From positions 124,001 to 188,000 of the forward strand of contig NZ_JANUHA010000007.1 in assembly GCF_024753255.1 (NCBI RefSeq): a stretch of 64,000 nucleotides of DNA, in the 5' to 3' direction. This DNA is from Massilia agri. GTDB lineage: Bacteria; Pseudomonadota; Gammaproteobacteria; Burkholderiales; Burkholderiaceae_D. Positions 43,613-52,518 of this stretch are shown here, piece after piece; position 1 is the first letter of the stretch, and the number at the start of each line of letters is the position of its first letter. The notes under the pieces were generated by a model. It ran no database searches, was not told where the DNA came from, and was given only the letters and a program-made list of their open reading frames with translations. A program made the position numbers and the translations under genes.

Positions 43613-46162
43613 TCAGGCCGCGCTGGCGGCGATCGGGATGACGCGTCCGCGTCGCTCTTCAAGACTGGCCGGGCGGATCTGGCCGCGCTCCGGCACGAAC
43701 ACGACATTGCTGTCCGCTGCCTCGCTGTTGACGAAATGGCGGAAGCGGCGCCGCACCTCGGGATTGCTGACGGCTTCCTTCCATTCGCAGGCATAGGTGT
43801 CGACCACGTGCTGCATCTGCGCCTCCAGTTCTGCGGCGATGCCCAGCTTGTCCTCGACCACCACCTGCTTGAGGTATTCCAGCCCGCCCTCCAGGTTCTC
43901 GCGCCACACGCTGGTGCGCTGCAGGCGGCCGGCGGTGCGCACGTAGAACATCAGGAAGCGGTCGACCAGCTTCACCACCGTCGCCTCGTCGAGGTTGGAC
44001 GCGATCAGTTCCGCATGGCGCGGCTTCATGCCGCCGTTACCGCAGACATAGAGGTTCCAGCCCTTCTCGGTGGCGATCAGGCCCACGTCCTTGCCCTGGG
44101 CCTCGGCGCATTCGCGGGTGCAGCCGGACACGCCGAACTTGATCTTGTGCGGCGCGCGCAAGCCCTTGTAGCGGTTCTCCAGCGCGATCGCGAAGCCCAC
44201 GCTGTCGCCCACGCCGTAGCGGCACCAGGTCGAACCGACGCAGGATTTCACGGTGCGCAGCGACTTCCCGTAGGCGTGGCCGGACTCGAAGCCGGCGGCG
44301 ATCAGCTCTTCCCAGATCTGCGGCAGCTGCTCCAGGCGCGCGCCGAACAGGTCGACCCGCTGGCCGCCCGTGATCTTGGTGTACAAGCCATACTTCCTGG
44401 CCACCTGCCCCACCGCGATCAGGCCGTCCGCCGTCACCTCGCCGCCCGGCATGCGCGGGACCACGGAATAGGTCCCGTCCTTCTGGATGTTGCCGAGGAA
44501 GTAGTCGTTCGAGTCCTGCAGGCTGGCGTGTTCCGGTTTCAGGACGAAGTCGTTCCAGCTTGATGCAAGGATATTCGCCGCCACCGGCTTGCAGATGTCG
44601 CAGCCCAGCCCCTTGCCGTGCTTCGCCAGCAGTTCGCCGAAGCTGCGGATGCCTTCCACGCGCACGATGTGGTAGAGCTCCTGGCGCGAGCAGGCGAAGT
44701 GTTCGCACAGGTGGTCGTTGACCGCCACGCCCAGGCGCGACAGCTCGGCGTTCATCACCTGGGTCATCAAGGGAACGCAGCCACCGCAGGCGGTGCCGGC
44801 CTTCGTACAGCTCTTCAGGGCGCCGACCGAGGTGGCGCCGCCCGCGACCGCCTCGCACAGCGCCCCCTTGGAGACGTCGTTGCAGGAGCAGATCTGGGCG
44901 CCGGCCGGCAATGCATCCACGCCGAGCGCCGGACGCGCGGCGCCGTCGAGCTGCGGCAGGATCAGGACTTCGGGCGAAGCCGGCAGCGCGATCCGGTTCA
45001 GCATCATCTGCAGCAGTTCGCCGTAAGGAGTCGCGTCGCCCACCAGCACGGCGCCGAGCAGGTATTGGCCGCAATCGGAGGTCACGATCTTGCGGTAGAC
45101 CTGCTTGCGCTCGTCCAGGAACTGATAGCTGCGCGCGCCCTTCGTGGCGCCATGCGCGTCGCCGATGCTCGCCACGTCCACGCCCATGAGCTTGAGCTTG
45201 GTGCTCATGTCGGCGCCGGTGAACGCGCCCTCCTCAAGCAGGATATGGCGGGCCGCCGTGCGCGCCATGTCGTAGCCCGGCGCCACCAGGCCGAACAGCT
45301 GGCCATTCCAGAGCGCGCATTCGCCGATGGCGTAGATGTGCGGGTCCGATGTCAAACAGCAGTCGTCGATCACGATGCCGCCACGCTGGCCGAGCGCCAG
45401 GCCGCCATGGCGCGCCAGCTCGTCGCGTGGACGGATGCCGGCCGAGAACACGATCATGTCCGCGTCCAGATGGGTGCCGTCGGCGAACTGCATGCGATGC
45501 GTGCCAACCTCACCGTCGACGATGGCCAAGGTGTTCTTCTGGGTGTGCACCTGCACGCCCAGCTCCTCGATCCTGTTGCGCAGGACGCGCGCGCCCGGCT
45601 CGTCGACCTGCACCGCCATCAGGCGCGGGGCGAATTCGACGACGTGGGTCTGCAGGCCGAGGTCGCGCAGCGCCTTGGCGCATTCGAGGCCCAGGAGGCC
45701 GCCGCCGACCACGACGCCCGTCTTCGAACGCGATCCGCCTCCGCGGACGGCGCACTCCCGCAGCGCCTCCAGGTCTTCGATGGTGCGGTAAACGAAGCAG
45801 TCCTTGCGGTCCGCCCCGGGAACCAGCGGCACGAAGGGATAGGAACCGGTGGCCAGCACCAGCCTGTCGTAGGCGACGGTTTCGCCATCGGCAAGCAGAA
45901 CGGTGCGCGCCTCGCGGTCGATCCCGGTCACGCGGGCATTCAGCCGCAGCAGCGCATCGTCGCGCTCGAAGAAGCCGGGCGCGACGAGCGACAGGTCCTC
46001 GGCGCTCTTCCCGCTGAAGAATTCGGACAGGTGGACCCGGTCGTAGGCGGGACGCGGCTCCTCCCCGAGGATGGTGACCCGCAGGCCGGGCGTGCCCGCT
46101 GCCAGCAGGGTCTCGACGAATTTATGGCCCACCATGCCGTGGCCGACGACGACGATATGCAT
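43613..46162 (-). CDS. nirB: NADH-dependent nitrite reductase large subunit
   Basis: An 849-residue siroheme enzyme reducing nitrite to ammonium. The N-terminal FAD/NADH domains (HIVVVGHGMVGHKFVETLLA; GVVVGGGLLGLECAKALRDL) are followed by a BFD-type [2Fe-2S] domain (CSCNDVSKGALCEAV...CGGC), then two sulfite/nitrite reductase half-domains. The siroheme/[4Fe-4S] cysteines are in SCVGSTWCRYG (C-x5-C) and GVSGCTRECAEAQG (C-x3-C). AAGGAG precedes ATG 46162. The start chosen removes a 17-codon extension in the ORF. The gene sits between the transporter and nirD. Confidence 0.96.
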   Translation of the reverse strand: MHIVVVGHGMVGHKFVETLLAAGTPGLRVTILGEEPRPAYDRVHLSEFFSGKSAEDLSLVAPGFFERDDALLRLNARVTGIDREARTVLLADGETVAYDRLVLATGSYPFVPLVPGADRKDCFVYRTIEDLEALRECAVRGGGSRSKTGVVVGGGLLGLECAKALRDLGLQTHVVEFAPRLMAVQVDEPGARVLRNRIEELGVQVHTQKNTLAIVDGEVGTHRMQFADGTHLDADMIVFSAGIRPRDELARHGGLALGQRGGIVIDDCCLTSDPHIYAIGECALWNGQLFGLVAPGYDMARTAARHILLEEGAFTGADMSTKLKLMGVDVASIGDAHGATKGARSYQFLDERKQVYRKIVTSDCGQYLLGAVLVGDATPYGELLQMMLNRIALPASPEVLILPQLDGAARPALGVDALPAGAQICSCNDVSKGALCEAVAGGATSVGALKSCTKAGTACGGCVPLMTQVMNAELSRLGVAVNDHLCEHFACSRQELYHIVRVEGIRSFGELLAKHGKGLGCDICKPVAANILASSWNDFVLKPEHASLQDSNDYFLGNIQKDGTYSVVPRMPGGEVTADGLIAVGQVARKYGLYTKITGGQRVDLFGARLEQLPQIWEELIAAGFESGHAYGKSLRTVKSCVGSTWCRYGVGDSVGFAIALENRYKGLRAPHKIKFGVSGCTRECAEAQGKDVGLIATEKGWNLYVCGNGGMKPRHAELIASNLDEATVVKLVDRFLMFYVRTAGRLQRTSVWRENLEGGLEYLKQVVVEDKLGIAAELEAQMQHVVDTYACEWKEAVSNPEVRRRFRHFVNSEAADSNVVFVPERGQIRPASLEERRGRVIPIAASAA

Positions 46163-46172
46163 TGCGTACTCC

Positions 46173-47468
46173 TTAAGCGGCGGTAGCGAGGGGGGCATCC
46201 TGCGCGGCGCCAATGGTGAAACGGGCGGCGATGGCGCACAGGCTCGAGACCAGCACCAGCACGCTCAGGATGGTGAGGGTCTGGGCGATGTCGCCCGTGC
46301 CCTTCATCAGGAAGCCGGCCAGCACGGCGCCGACATTGCCGCCGGCGCCGACGATGCCGGCCACCCCGCCCAGCGCCTTGGGCGCCACGAAGGGCACCAG
46401 CGCATAGGTGGCGCCGCAGGCCATGTGGGTGAAGAGGCCGAAGCACAGCATGGCGATCACGGCATAGGCGACGCCGTCGGCCTGGGCGAACCACAGCAGG
46501 CCCAGGCCCTCGCCGATCATCAGGACGAACAGCACGGTGACGCGGCTGTTCAGGCTGCCCTTGCGTGCGCTGCGGTCCGAGAGCCAGCCGCCCAGGGCGC
46601 GGGCGAACAGGGCCAGCAGGCCGAAGCTGCCGGCCGCCAGGCCCGCGGCGCCCAGCGAGAGGCCGTACTTGTCGACGTAGTACACGGCCGCGATGTTGTG
46701 GATGAAGATCTCGATGCCGAAGCAGGCGCCATAGGTGACGAAGAGCAGCCAGGCGCGGTGGTTGCGGCAGGCCTCGCGGAAGCTCGCCCAGCCGCCCTTG
46801 CCGCCCTGCGGCAGCTCTCCCTGCGCGCGCAAGTCGTCGTAGTTCCCGGCCGGGCAATCCTGGGTGTAGCGCCAGTAGAAGAAGGCCATCACGATCATCA
46901 TCAGGCCCGGCACCACGAGGGCCACGCGCCAGCTCAGGGCCTGCGAGACACCCAGCATGGTGACCGCGGTGAGCAGCAGCGGCATCACGGCCTGCGCCGC
47001 GCCGCCACCGCTGTTGCCCCAGCCGGCCGCCGCCGCATTGGCGGTGCCGACCACCTTCGGGCCGAACATCACCGAGGTGTGGTACTGGGTGATGACGAAG
47101 CTCGCGCCGACGGCCCCGATCCCGAGGCGGAACAGCAGGAAGCTTTCATAGCTCTGCGCCATGGCCACGCCCAGCACGGGAATCGCGCCGAGCAGCAGCA
47201 GGCCGGTGTAGGTCTTGCGCGGGCCGTAGCGGTCGCACAGGGGGCCGACGATGAGGCGCACGAAGATGGTGATCGCGACGGCCGCGATATTGATGTTGGC
47301 GATCTGCTCCATCGAGAGGCCGAACTCGCCCTTGATCACCGGCATGAGCGGTGCGCAGGCGAACCAGGCGAAGAAGCAGATGAAGAAGGCCACCCAGGTG
47401 AGGTGGAAGGCGCGCATCGGCGCCGTGTCGAAAGAGAGAAGCTTGATGCTGTCCGCTTTGCTGGCCAT
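46173..47468 (-). CDS. Nitrate/nitrite transporter of the NarK/NasA MFS family
   Basis: A 431-residue 12-helix transporter. RAFHLTWVAFFICFFAWFAC and the following APLMPVIKGEFGLSMEQIAN are typical of nitrate/nitrite porters. The nitrate signatures are AAGWGNSGGGAAQAVMPLLL in helix 5 and GIVGAGGNVGAVLAGFLMKG in helix 11. It is the first gene after the sigma-54 promoter and ANTAR-type leader and probably imports nitrate for NasA. GGAAG lies before ATG 47468. Confidence 0.93.
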   Translation of the reverse strand: MASKADSIKLLSFDTAPMRAFHLTWVAFFICFFAWFACAPLMPVIKGEFGLSMEQIANINIAAVAITIFVRLIVGPLCDRYGPRKTYTGLLLLGAIPVLGVAMAQSYESFLLFRLGIGAVGASFVITQYHTSVMFGPKVVGTANAAAAGWGNSGGGAAQAVMPLLLTAVTMLGVSQALSWRVALVVPGLMMIVMAFFYWRYTQDCPAGNYDDLRAQGELPQGGKGGWASFREACRNHRAWLLFVTYGACFGIEIFIHNIAAVYYVDKYGLSLGAAGLAAGSFGLLALFARALGGWLSDRSARKGSLNSRVTVLFVLMIGEGLGLLWFAQADGVAYAVIAMLCFGLFTHMACGATYALVPFVAPKALGGVAGIVGAGGNVGAVLAGFLMKGTGDIAQTLTILSVLVLVSSLCAIAARFTIGAAQDAPLATAA

Positions 47469-47480
47469 GTTTCTTCCTTT

Positions 47481-47573
47481 GGAAAACAAAACGGCGTCCG
47501 CGCTCCTGCTCGTGAATGAAGCAGGTAGCCGCGGACGCCGTTGTCCTGGTTGCCGGTCCTTCGTTAGACCGGC
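47481..47573 (-). promoter_or_regulatory. ANTAR-type antitermination leader of the nitrate operon
   Basis: Read on the minus strand. Hairpin P1 (47573-47552) has stem GCCGGTC/GACCGGC closed by T-G and loop AACGAA. Two bases later, P2 (47549-47529) has core stem GGAC/GTCC and loop AACGGC. Both are hexaloops with A at position 1 and G at position 4, the ANTAR recognition rule. P2 shares bases with the 5' arm of a strong terminator: AACGGCGTCCGCG (47542-47530) with CGCGGACGCCGTT (47502-47490), then TTGTTTT. P2 and the terminator cannot form together. The predicted ligand is the NasT protein encoded upstream. Confidence 0.88.
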
Positions 47574-47615
47574 GAAAGTATGAAGAGGATCGCCATTGAC
47601 CCTGTACCCACTATG

Positions 47616-47631
47616 AGCAAGAGCCGTGCCA
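47616..47631 (-). promoter_or_regulatory. Sigma-54 promoter of the nitrate operon
   Basis: TGGCACGGCTCTTGCT on the minus strand: GG and GC elements at the -24/-12 spacing (10 bases between), an exact match to TGGCAC-N5-TTGCW. The start would be near 47604, giving the leader its full P1, P2 and terminator. Confidence 0.88.
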
Positions 47632-47725
47632 CGCAGGCGCCAGAGGGAAGCGCAGGCGCGCTCGCCCGCAGCGCGCTACATTGCGGTGCAACATGCCCGC
47701 GAATGATGCAAGCGAGCGCACCGCT

Positions 47726-48862
47726 TCAGGCCGTGCTCCCGAATGAGGCGAGGTAGGCCGCGGCGTCGCTACCGTCCCACACGCGGCCGTCGAGCAGGGT
47801 CGAGCTGCGCATGTCGGCAGCCGGGACGTCGACACCCGCCTGGCTGGCGGCATCGCGGTAGAGGTCGATGCGGTTGAGCTCCGCGGCCACCGCGCGCCAG
47901 TGCGGATCGGTGCGCAGCAGGCCCCAGCGCCGCTGCTGGGTCAGGAACCACATGCTGTCGGACAGCCAGGGAAAAGTGGCCTCGCCGCCGCCGAAGAAGC
48001 GCAGGCCGTTGTGGCCGCGGATCTTCACGGGGTTACTTCCGCGTCCCGCCAGGCAGACCTGGAGCAGCTCGCGGTCCGCGTTCACGTAGCCGGGACTGGA
48101 CAGCACCTCGGCCGCCGCTTCGCGGTTCAGGCGCGACGCATCCAGCCAGCGCACCGTGTCCAGCAGGGCCGCGATCATCGCGCGGCAGGTGTGCGGATGC
48201 GCGGCCGCGAAATCCGCGCTCGTGCCGAGCACCTTGCCCGGATGGTCCGGCCAGATGGCGTCGCTGGAGGCCGCCAGCGCGCCCAGGCCCTCGCGCACGG
48301 CGCGCTGACCCCAGGGTTCGCCCGCGCAGAAGCCGTCGATGTGGCCCGCCGCCAGGCTGGCCGCCATTTGGCCTGGGGGCACCGTCACCATGTCGCAGTC
48401 CGCCAGCGGGTCGATGCCCTGCGCCGCCAGCCAGTAATACAGGAACATCGCATGGTTCCCCGTGGGGAAGGTATGGGCGAAGCGCAGGCGCCGCTCCTGA
48501 CGCTTCAAGCCCTGCTGGGAAAGCAGGCGCGAGAGCGTGATGCCCTGTCCGTTCTGGTTCAGGTTCATCAGGACCGCCATCCGGCGCTGCCGGGTGCCGA
48601 TCCCCATCTGCAGTCCGACAAGCAGGCCAAGCAGCACGTGGGCCGCATCGAGCTCTCCCGCGAGCAGGCGGTCGCGCATGCCGGTCCAGGACAGTTCGCG
48701 GCTGAGTTGAAAGCGCAAGCCGTGCTTCTCGTCGAAGCCGAGCACCGACGCCATCACCAGGGGCGCGCAGTCCGCGAGCGGCATGAAGCCGATCCGCACC
48801 TCGCGAACTTCCGGTTTGTCCGAGCCGGCGATCCATGCGCCGCTGTCCTGAAAGACTGCCAT
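47726..48862 (-). CDS. nasS: NasS-like cytoplasmic nitrate/nitrite sensor
   Basis: A 378-residue protein of the NrtA/CmpA substrate-binding family. EVRIGFMPLADCAPLVMASV and FAHTFPTGNHAMFLYYWLAA, with GQMAASLAAGHIDGFCAGEP and WGQRAVREGLG, line the anion pocket. It lacks a signal peptide or lipobox, so it is a cytoplasmic sensor rather than a transport protein. In the known NasS-NasT systems, NasS holds NasT until nitrate or nitrite binds. It lies 26 bases downstream of nasT and upstream of the leader that NasT would read. Confidence 0.88.
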   Translation of the reverse strand: MAVFQDSGAWIAGSDKPEVREVRIGFMPLADCAPLVMASVLGFDEKHGLRFQLSRELSWTGMRDRLLAGELDAAHVLLGLLVGLQMGIGTRQRRMAVLMNLNQNGQGITLSRLLSQQGLKRQERRLRFAHTFPTGNHAMFLYYWLAAQGIDPLADCDMVTVPPGQMAASLAAGHIDGFCAGEPWGQRAVREGLGALAASSDAIWPDHPGKVLGTSADFAAAHPHTCRAMIAALLDTVRWLDASRLNREAAAEVLSSPGYVNADRELLQVCLAGRGSNPVKIRGHNGLRFFGGGEATFPWLSDSMWFLTQQRRWGLLRTDPHWRAVAAELNRIDLYRDAASQAGVDVPAADMRSSTLLDGRVWDGSDAAAYLASFGSTA

Positions 48863-48888
48863 AGTGATCCTTTATACGTCCGCCGGCG

Positions 48889-49530
48889 CTAGCCGAGCAG
48901 GTCTTCCACGTCGATCAGCCGCTGCGCGATCTCGGCCAGCTTCATGTTCTTGTTCATCGCCATGCTGCGCAGGCGTTGGTAGGCCTGGTCTTCGCTCAGC
49001 CGGTAGCGCGTCATCAGGAGTCCCTTGGCGCGGTCGACCAGCTTGCGATCAAGCAGCTTCTGGCGCGTGCCCTCCAGTTCCTCCAGCAGCTTCTGCTCGC
49101 GCCGGAAGCGCGCCAGCGCCACGTCGAGCACGGGCTTGACCCGCTCGGCCTGCAGGCCGGCCACGATATACGCCGAGACGCCGGCATCCAGGGCCGCGTC
49201 CATGCTGCTTGGCGCGTCGTCTTCGGTGAACAGCACGATCGGGCGGCGCGCATCCATGGTCGCGATGACGATGTGCTCGAGGATGTCGCGGGCGCTGGAG
49301 GCGCTGTCGACGATGATCATGTCCGGCTGCAGCTGGCCGATGCGCTCCGCGAGCCAGGCGTCGGCCGGCAGCGAGGCCACCAGGTCGTAGCCGCATTCAA
49401 GGAGGCCGATGCGCAGGGCGGCGCTGCGGCGCGCCTGTTCGGCGCCGGCGCCGTCCTGCTCCCCCGTCACGAGCGCGGGATTGACGACAACGATGCGTAA
49501 GGAGGGTGAGGCACTGCCTGGCGAGTTCAT
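48889..49530 (-). CDS. nasT: NasT-like ANTAR-domain antiterminator
   Basis: A 213-residue regulator. The receiver-like N-terminal domain (about 10-135; PDMIIVDSASSARDILEHIV) is followed by a coiled coil (ARFRREQKLLEELEGTRQKL) and the ANTAR three-helix RNA-binding domain (VDRAKGLLMTRYRLSEDQAY, QRLRSMAMNKNMKLAEIAQR). The family binds paired hexaloop RNA hairpins and prevents terminator formation; the leader at 47481-47573 is the obvious target. It is followed by nasS and then by the operon it controls. The start is the ATG at 49530. Confidence 0.93.
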   Translation of the reverse strand: MNSPGSASPSLRIVVVNPALVTGEQDGAGAEQARRSAALRIGLLECGYDLVASLPADAWLAERIGQLQPDMIIVDSASSARDILEHIVIATMDARRPIVLFTEDDAPSSMDAALDAGVSAYIVAGLQAERVKPVLDVALARFRREQKLLEELEGTRQKLLDRKLVDRAKGLLMTRYRLSEDQAYQRLRSMAMNKNMKLAEIAQRLIDVEDLLG

Positions 49531-49717
49531 GACGGAAGAACATGCAAGATTCGCACCACCCTGAACACTGGCCTTTCCTGCCAGCCCTTTTCATTCACAG
49601 TGGCGGCAATGAGACATTCGCGTCGTAAATATCTGGGATCGAGAGAAGTCGACAATTATTCGCCGCATCTATCGCGGAGATCACAAACCGAAAGTTTATT
49701 TATGACGCGGATGTTCT

Positions 49718-49723
49718 TATACT
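49718..49723 (+). promoter_or_regulatory. Candidate -10 box of a small transcript
   Basis: TATACT, 17 bases after a weak TTTATT -35. Transcription would start near 49730, giving a transcript of about 230 bases ending at the terminator at 49926-49963. Confidence 0.45.
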
Positions 49724-49769
49724 GCAACGCAACATCGCATCACCTCTTACCGTATTCAAGGAGAACACC

Positions 49770-49880
49770 ATGGCCGCATCCACCCGCCGTCTTGTCGCCA
49801 GCGCCATCGCCGCCGTGCGCAGCTTTTCGATCGAACTCTACGCCGCCCACGGCGGCTGGGCGCCGGCCGTCCGCGGCTGA
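49770..49880 (+). CDS. 36-residue small protein, unrecognised
   Basis: The frame reads MAASTRRLVASAIAAVRSFS then IELYAAHGGWAPAVRG. It has a near-perfect ribosome-binding site, AAGGAG (49758-49763), six bases before the ATG, a candidate promoter upstream and a strong terminator 46 bases after the stop. The N-terminal half is a short amphipathic helix with Arg residues; the C-terminal half ends in aromatic and glycine residues. It lies in the divergent gap between nasT and the S9 peptidase gene. The function is unknown. It may also be the coding part of a dual-function small RNA. Confidence 0.55.
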   Translation: MAASTRRLVASAIAAVRSFSIELYAAHGGWAPAVRG

Positions 49881-49925
49881 TACGACGCCCGCACGCTGCG
49901 CCGCAGCAGTGCCCCATATATGCAT

Positions 49926-49963
49926 GCGCCGCCTGTACGTACGTACGGCGGCGCTGTTTTTTT
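49926..49963 (+). terminator. Strong terminator after the small ORF
   Basis: GCGCCGCC / GGCGGCGC with an inner self-complementary TACGTACGTA and a following TGTTTTTTT. It ends a short transcript before the S9 peptidase gene. Confidence 0.88.
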
Positions 49964-50064
49964 GGGCGTTTTTCAGGCCTGTTTCGCTTCACCGCAACAT
50001 TGTCTGCTGAGCTAGAATGCAAGCGCGTTTTTCTGGCAAGAAAGTCCCATCCACTCAGCTCTTT

Positions 50065-52437
50065 ATGACAATGCGCACACCTTCCCTGTCCCTCTTCGCG
50101 GCGGCTCTCGCCCTGGCGCTGCCGGCGGCGGCATCCACGCCCATCACCCTCGACCAGGCCATGTCCCACCCTGACTGGATCGGCACCCCGGTGGAGACCG
50201 CCTGGTTCAGCTGGGACGGCAAGCAGGTGTACTACAAGCAGAAGCGCACCGGTTCGCCGATCCGCGACACCTGGGTGGTCACCCAGGGCGCCAAGCCGAA
50301 GCAGGTGGCGGATGCCGACCTGGCGAAGATCGACGGCGCCGACGTCGTCTACAACCGTGACCACAGCCGCGCCCTGATGCTGCGTAACGGCGACCTGTTC
50401 GAACGCGACCTCAAGAGCGGCGCCCTGCTGCAGATCACGCGCGGCGCCAGCAAGCTGGACGCCATGCAGTTCACCGCCGACGAGCGGGGCGTGCACTACC
50501 GCATCGGCAACGACTGGTATCTGTGGGAGCGCTCCAGCAAGATCGTCGGCCCGGCCGCCCTGCCGCGCGCGGCGAAGGACCCGGCAGCCGCCGAAGACGA
50601 CCCGCTGCGCGAGCAGCAACTGCAACTGAGCGCGCACCTGAAGCGCCAGAAGGACGATCGCGACGCCATGCGCGAGCGCATGAACGAGCAGCGTCGCAGC
50701 GACCCGACCCTGCCCCCGAGCCCGGTCTACTTGGGCGACAAGGTGAGCATCGAGAGCACCGTGCTGTCGCCCGACGGCCGCTGGCTGCTGGTGGTGACCG
50801 AGCCGAAGGGCGCGGACAAGGGGAAGGCCGGCAAGATGCCGCGCTACGTGACGGAATCGGGCTACGAGGAATTCGAGGACGTGCGCACCCGCGTCGGCCG
50901 CGCCATGCCGCCGGCGCATGCCCTGAAACTGGTCGACCTGCGCACCAACCGGGTGCAGGACCTGTCCTTCGACGTGCTGCCGGGCGTCGCCACCGACCCG
51001 CTGGCCGAGCTGCGCGCCGCCGCCAAGAAAGATCCGCTGAAAGGCAACCGCGCGGTGCGCGTGATCGACGGCGCCGACGCCATCGAATGGACCGCGAACG
51101 GCGCCAGCGCCGCCGTGATGCTGCGCGCGGTCGACAACAAGGACCGCTGGATCGCCACCGTCGACCTGCAGGCCGCCAGACTCAAGCCGGTACACCGCCT
51201 CACCGACGGGGCCTGGATCAACTACGACAACAACGAATTCGGCTGGCTGCCGGACAACCGCACCCTGTGGTACCTGTCCGAGGAAAGCGGCTATTCGCAC
51301 CTGTACACCCAGGATGCCAATGGTGGAGCGCCACGCGCCCTCACCAGCGGCAAGTGGGAAGCCTCGGACGTGCGCTGGTCGCAGGACGGCAGCATGGCCT
51401 GGGTGATGTGCAACCGCGCCAACCCGGGCGACTACGAGGTCTGCGCCGTCGGCGCCAAAGGTGGCGTGAAGGAAGTCACCAGCCTGGACGGCGTCGAGCG
51501 CTTCCGCCTGTCGCCGGACGAGCGCAAGCTGCTGGTCCACTACTCCGCCAGCTACACCCCGGTGCAGGTGGCCACCGTACCCGCCAATGGCGGCGCGGCC
51601 GTGAAGCTGACCGATACCCGCAGCGAGGCCTACAAGGCGCGCAGCTGGATCGAGCCGCAGTACGTGGCGGTGCCTTCGAGCGCCGGCGGCGACCCGGTCT
51701 GGGCCAAGCTGTATCGCCCGGCCCAGCTCGATCCGGGCAAGAAGTACCCGGTGGTGACGTTCGTGCACGGTGCCGGCTACCTGCAGAACGTCAGCAAGCG
51801 CTATCCGAACTACTTCCGCGAGCAGATGTTCCACAACCTGCTGGTCCAGAACGGCTACATCGTGCTCGACATGGACTACCGCGCCTCCAAGGGTTATGGC
51901 GCCAAGTGGCGCACCGCGATCTACCGCCAGATGGGCCACCCGGAACTGGTCGACTACATCGACGGCGTGAACTACATGGTCGCGCAGCACCAGGGCGATG
52001 CGAAGAACGTGGGCGTCTACGGCGGCAGCTACGGCGGCTTCATGACTTTCATGGCCCTGCTGCGCGCGCCGGAAACCTTCAAGGCCGGCGCCGCCCTGCG
52101 TCCGGTGACCGACTGGGTGACCTACAACCACGAGTACACGGCCAACATCCTGAATACGCCGGACATCGACCCGGTGGCCTATAAAATCTCGTCGCCGATC
52201 GAGTACGCCGACAAGCTGCAAGGCCATCTCCTGATCGCCCACGGCATGATCGACGATAACGTGTTCTACCAGGACTCCGTGCGCATGGCCCAGCGCTTGA
52301 TCGAGCTCAAAAAGGACCACTGGGAGCTGGCCAGCTATCCGCTGGAGCGCCACGGCTACGTACAGCCGGAAGCCTGGTACGACCAGTACCGCCGCATTTG
52401 GCAGTTGTTCGAGCGCACGCTCAAGCCGGCGAAGTGA
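50065..52437 (+). CDS. Exported S9-family prolyl oligopeptidase (DPP IV-like)
   Basis: A 790-residue serine peptidase. A signal peptide (SLSLFAAALALALPAAAS) leads to a seven-bladed propeller region (about 30-530; repeats such as VRWSQDGSMAW and YSHLYTQDANGGAPRALTSG) and an alpha/beta-hydrolase domain. GVYGGSYGGFMTFMALLRAP holds the catalytic serine, HGMIDDNVFYQDS the aspartate and YPLERHGYV the histidine. TWVVTQ and the long charged insert HLKRQKDDRDAMRERMNEQR are unlike classical DPP IV. It probably cleaves peptides in the periplasm. The start could be 50065 or 50071; no clear ribosome-binding site decides between them. Confidence 0.9.
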   Translation: MTMRTPSLSLFAAALALALPAAASTPITLDQAMSHPDWIGTPVETAWFSWDGKQVYYKQKRTGSPIRDTWVVTQGAKPKQVADADLAKIDGADVVYNRDHSRALMLRNGDLFERDLKSGALLQITRGASKLDAMQFTADERGVHYRIGNDWYLWERSSKIVGPAALPRAAKDPAAAEDDPLREQQLQLSAHLKRQKDDRDAMRERMNEQRRSDPTLPPSPVYLGDKVSIESTVLSPDGRWLLVVTEPKGADKGKAGKMPRYVTESGYEEFEDVRTRVGRAMPPAHALKLVDLRTNRVQDLSFDVLPGVATDPLAELRAAAKKDPLKGNRAVRVIDGADAIEWTANGASAAVMLRAVDNKDRWIATVDLQAARLKPVHRLTDGAWINYDNNEFGWLPDNRTLWYLSEESGYSHLYTQDANGGAPRALTSGKWEASDVRWSQDGSMAWVMCNRANPGDYEVCAVGAKGGVKEVTSLDGVERFRLSPDERKLLVHYSASYTPVQVATVPANGGAAVKLTDTRSEAYKARSWIEPQYVAVPSSAGGDPVWAKLYRPAQLDPGKKYPVVTFVHGAGYLQNVSKRYPNYFREQMFHNLLVQNGYIVLDMDYRASKGYGAKWRTAIYRQMGHPELVDYIDGVNYMVAQHQGDAKNVGVYGGSYGGFMTFMALLRAPETFKAGAALRPVTDWVTYNHEYTANILNTPDIDPVAYKISSPIEYADKLQGHLLIAHGMIDDNVFYQDSVRMAQRLIELKKDHWELASYPLERHGYVQPEAWYDQYRRIWQLFERTLKPAK

Positions 52438-52458
52438 TCGCAGAATAAGGTGTAACAT

Positions 52459-52495
52459 GCCGGGCGCCCCAGGGCGCCTCGGCTTGCCCTTTTTC
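52459..52495 (+). terminator. Probable terminator of the S9 peptidase gene
   Basis: A GCC-GGCGCC / GGCGCC-GGC stem with CCAG loop, followed by TTGCCCTTTTT. The T-run is a few bases from the stem. Confidence 0.55.
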
Positions 52496-52518
52496 ATTAG
52501 ACGGTTTTCTTCCCCCTC

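Noticed and set aside
47681..47705. NtrC site upstream of the sigma-54 promoter
   Set aside because: TGCACCGCAATGTAGC has one good half only; the second half does not fit the consensus well enough to annotate, although an activator site is expected somewhere here.
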